Shown: one piece after another, positions 31,382 to 33,483 of the stretch | Numbering within the stretch: position 1 is the stretch's first letter | Layout of the letters: every line of letters begins with the position of its first letter | Origin: a virus | Strand: one strand, 5' to 3' | Virus record (IMG/VR): IMGVR_UViG_3300027805_000051 | Location: 1 to 33,483 of that record | DNA: 33,483 nt | Notes under the pieces: generated by a model | The model's input: the letters and a program-made list of their open reading frames with translations, nothing else | Databases searched by the model: none | What the model was told of the DNA's origin: nothing | Translations under genes and position numbers: made by a program

Positions 31382-31544
31382 AGCGGGCCTCCTTCAGTAG
31401 TGCTGTTTGCAAACGCGTGAGGTCACGCTGGTGGTCATACATCCTCGGCTTGGGGATATACGAGCGACTGATGCGTGTCGGGTTCCAGTCCTTCACGAGC
31501 CGCACCAGCGTGCGGCCATTGCTTGTGGTTTCAATGCGCAGCAC
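31371..31544 (-). CDS. small basic protein of unknown function
   Basis: The 57-residue product has LRIETTSNGRTLVRLVKDW, read here as a pair of strands, followed by a basic helical tail. I prefer the GTG at 31544 (AAGGAG at good distance, 14-base overlap with the upstream gene) to the ATG at 31574 in the same frame. Neighbour overlaps on both sides support expression. Confidence 0.5.
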   Translation of the reverse strand: MLRIETTSNGRTLVRLVKDWNPTRISRSYIPKPRMYDHQRDLTRLQTALLKEARYGA

Positions 31545-31728
31545 GACGGTCTCCTTTACTGATAAACGCTTCAAGCACCGCGATCAGATGGTCGCGATCA
31601 GCGTCCGGGCTGCGCAACTGCCGCACCACGATGGTCATCAATTCCTGCATAAGCTTCTCACGTTGCTGGTTAATCTCCATCAATCGGTTAACATTGTCAA
31701 CTAATTGGGTAAATTTTTCATCTCTCAT
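31531..31728 (-). CDS. small coiled-coil protein
   Basis: The 65-residue product is one continuous predicted helix with heptad-like Leu/Ile/Val spacing (FTQLVDNVNRLMEINQQREK, then LMQELMTIVVRQL), likely a coiled coil or oligomerisation helix. Its ATG overlaps the stop of a 14-codon ORF upstream as ATGA. It lies between the MoxR and VWA genes and could be an adaptor, which is speculative. Confidence 0.55.
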   Translation of the reverse strand: MRDEKFTQLVDNVNRLMEINQQREKLMQELMTIVVRQLRSPDADRDHLIAVLEAFISKGDRRAAH

Positions 31729-31769
31729 TTGACTCTTCCTTCACCTACATCGATTAGCTCAAGTGTCAT
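31725..31769 (-). CDS. 14-codon leader ORF coupled to the coiled-coil gene
   Basis: The micro-ORF encodes MTLELIDVGEGRVK. It has an optimal AAGGAG ribosome site 6 bases before its ATG, and its stop overlaps the next start as ATGA. The palindrome at 31786-31800 lies 16 bases before its ATG. The layout looks like a translational leader that delivers ribosomes to the downstream gene. Confidence 0.45.
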   Translation of the reverse strand: MTLELIDVGEGRVK

Positions 31770-31785
31770 GTTTAGCTCCTTAGTG

Positions 31786-31800
31786 GTCTAACCGTTAGAC
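31786..31800. promoter_or_regulatory. GTCTAACCGTTAGAC palindrome after the MoxR gene
   Basis: Perfect 6-base arms with CCG spacer. It begins directly after the MoxR stop and lies 16 bases upstream of the leader ORF start, so it could control the block of small genes leading to the VWA gene. Confidence 0.6.
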
Positions 31801-32871
31801 TCAGAAATACTTGCCCAACTGCGTGGCAGCCTGCCGGAACAGTGGGTCTGAGCAGGCCATCGGTGCCTTCTCGCGGTTGCCTGCCAGTGTGGTGATATAC
31901 AGCGCCTTAGCCTCGAACGCGTCCCATCGCTCGACGTACTGCATCATTGCGCTGATAGTAGTCTTGCTCGCTGACGTAGCCAGCGCAAACGCCAAGATAA
32001 AGTACGCCGCTGCGTCGGTCGGCAGGGGGGCAGTCGTGGGGTTAGCCACAATCTCCTCCACCGTGGGCAACTTATCTGACAGGCGCAGCAGGGCGTCCAT
32101 GTCCCGTGCAGCTGACTCACCGATAGTCCCTGCGAGGGCAGGCAGTATGGCTTCGCCTAGCGTCTGGCGATGCGTGATGAGATGGGAGGCATGGGCCAGA
32201 GAGCGTGGGCTACAGAAGGCACGAGTCTGATGCTTGAGCGGGTTGAATATGTACGGATTAGTGGATGTGGGGTCGTCGGCGTAACACTCGAACACCTGGG
32301 GGTACTGCTGCGCAAAGGCCAGCACCTCGGGTGCGATGGCATGGTGGGGGCTGGATGTGGATGTGGCCCAGTGAATCCATTCCTCCGACGTGGGGTTAGC
32401 AATCGGCACGACCGTCATGCGGTTGTAAGCATGAGCCGGCACGGAATCAGATAGTCCGTCGGTGTCGAGGTTAGTCGTAGCAAACACAATACTACCTGTG
32501 GGCAAGTAGTGCTCGCCCAGTCTGCGCTCAAGGATGACCGGCAACAACATGTTCAGCACAGGGCGGGACGCCTTGCCTAACTCGTCGAGCATGATCAGCA
32601 CAGGCCGGGCTTGATGGGCACCGAACCGGGTACTCGGAGCGTAGGCAGTGGTGGGGATATCGTGCGAGGTACGGTCGATCAGAGGCAAACCCAAATCGCC
32701 GAGATCGAGATTGCAAGTATCTACATAACATACATGGTAGTCCGGCATGTTATGGGATAAGGCATGCAACATGCTGCTCTTGCCGATGCCCGGAGCACCT
32801 CGAAACATGAACGTATTCGTATGGCCACAGGTTTGAATAAGGTTCGTGGCTTGCTGCAAGGTGACTTTCAT
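31801..32871 (-). CDS. MoxR-like AAA+ ATPase
   Basis: The 356-residue product starts MKVTLQQATNLIQTCGHTNT. It has Walker A GAPGIGKSS (about 25-33), Walker B VLIMLDELGKA (about 91-101), a sensor 1 region IVFATTN and the extended helical lid typical of MoxR-like proteins. It would power remodelling by the zincin/VWA protein encoded at 29408, as MoxR-VWA pairs do elsewhere. I chose 32871 because GGAG precedes it and the ATG overlaps the HNH stop as ATGA; an in-frame ATG lies four codons upstream. Phage roles for such pairs are not established. Confidence 0.85.
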   Translation of the reverse strand: MKVTLQQATNLIQTCGHTNTFMFRGAPGIGKSSMLHALSHNMPDYHVCYVDTCNLDLGDLGLPLIDRTSHDIPTTAYAPSTRFGAHQARPVLIMLDELGKASRPVLNMLLPVILERRLGEHYLPTGSIVFATTNLDTDGLSDSVPAHAYNRMTVVPIANPTSEEWIHWATSTSSPHHAIAPEVLAFAQQYPQVFECYADDPTSTNPYIFNPLKHQTRAFCSPRSLAHASHLITHRQTLGEAILPALAGTIGESAARDMDALLRLSDKLPTVEEIVANPTTAPLPTDAAAYFILAFALATSASKTTISAMMQYVERWDAFEAKALYITTLAGNREKAPMACSDPLFRQAATQLGKYF

Positions 32872-33483
32872 ATGTGTCTCCATATACGTTGGTGAATAAT
32901 TGCTAACACGGTTTGTTTTGATACACCGTACTCTTTGGCCAATGAGTTGGCCGACCTGCCGGTACTGCTTTCGGTTCGGATGGCGCGCACTTGATCTGGT
33001 GTCAGCTTTCGCAAGTGGGTATCTCGCCCTCGGGCTACCTTGTCGTCTGTGTTGTCTTGCACTGTTCCGGGCAACAAATGCTCTGGGTTAATACACCTGC
33101 GGTTGTCGCAACTGTGCCGCACCACGGGCGGTAAGTACCCATGCACAAGAAAGAACACCGCACGATGCCCTACCTCTGTTGGTATACGAGAGTTCTTGGG
33201 GAACTTGGCATAGCCGTTTCGGTAAACAGCACCCTGCCAATCCATACACCGTCCAGTTCGCGCTGTGTTCTGCAAATAATCGTCTACTGTTTTGTACTTA
33301 GCCCATCCTTTGTATCCTCCTATTTGATTGTTGATGGCCTTTGTGCGTGACGTATCCACTACCAAACATCCGCATGATCTTGTGCTTCCGCGTCGCAACG
33401 AACTGGACGACACTGCTTTCTGCGCACCGCAACTGCATTGGCAAAACCAATACGCCCGCCCATTAAACTTCCCGCGGAATGCA
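32868..33483 (-). CDS. HNH endonuclease, 5' end outside window
   Basis: The frame stays open to the right window edge, so the start is not visible; GTG at 33413 is only the first internal start-like codon. Read from the edge it has a cysteine module (WFCQCSCGAQKAV, then GSTRSCGC) usual at the N-terminus of one phage HNH class. An HNH core like that of another class follows: GRCMDWQGAVYRNGYAKFP, GHRAVFFLVHG, HSCDNRRCINPEHL. The C-terminal helix-turn-helix is NSLAKEYGVSKQTVLAIIHQ. This is probably a homing-type nuclease. It overlaps the MoxR gene by 4 bases. Confidence 0.8.
   Translation of the reverse strand, partial: AFRGKFNGRAYWFCQCSCGAQKAVSSSSLRRGSTRSCGCLVVDTSRTKAINNQIGGYKGWAKYKTVDDYLQNTARTGRCMDWQGAVYRNGYAKFPKNSRIPTEVGHRAVFFLVHGYLPPVVRHSCDNRRCINPEHLLPGTVQDNTDDKVARGRDTHLRKLTPDQVRAIRTESSTGRSANSLAKEYGVSKQTVLAIIHQRIWRHI

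Overview
The window looks like part of the genome of a tailed phage, probably a podovirus-like dsDNA phage of a GC-rich Gram-negative bacterium. The small accessory proteins resemble those of betaproteobacterial phages and prophages, but the host guess is only an inference. No integrase, terminase, capsid, portal or RNA polymerase gene lies inside the window.

Layout. Two convergent arms meet with no bases between their stop codons, at 11090/11091. The left arm (1-11090, + strand) holds five virion genes: four repeat-rich or low-complexity proteins, then a 2055-residue polyvalent protein with glycine-rich, zincin-like, ADP-ribosyltransferase-like and long helical regions, probably an ejected internal virion protein. 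The right arm (11091-33483, all - strand except one tRNA) is read right to left. From its upstream end it holds: a partial HNH endonuclease and a MoxR-like AAA+ ATPase (31.8-33.5 kb); small genes and a zincin/VWA protein that forms a MoxR-VWA pair with the ATPase (29.4-31.8 kb); a dense cassette of about twenty small genes (22.6-29.4 kb), many joined by 4-base ATGA/GTGA overlaps, including an XRE regulator, a candidate lipoprotein and several membrane proteins; and a replication/recombination block (11.1-22.7 kb) with a DUF3310 protein, a VRR-NUC nuclease, a family A DNA polymerase, a Cas4/RecB-like nuclease, an HNH protein, an SNF2-type helicase, an SSB-like protein, a small HTH protein and a primase-helicase.

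The strongest discovery candidate is the polymerase. It is encoded as two separate genes. The upstream gene ends in an N-terminal intein half (Cys1, TxxH), and the downstream gene starts with a C-terminal intein half (His-Asn followed by Ser). A free-standing HNH endonuclease gene with its own start lies between them. Trans-splicing would restore a seamless polymerase of about 629 residues. This is a 'fractured gene' arrangement with an HNH homing nuclease.

A second system-level signal is a 15-bp palindrome (consensus GTCTAACNGTTAGAC). It occurs six times in the right arm (three copies with perfect arms, three degenerate), at or near gene starts, including immediately before the polymerase gene and on both sides of the MoxR-VWA block. 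It may be a phage operator or an RNA hairpin. Other notable items are a tRNA-Thr(UGU) on the opposite strand, a tRNA-like cloverleaf ending in CCA, a 12-bp tandem repeat encoding an alanine-rich helix, and a 14-codon leader ORF.
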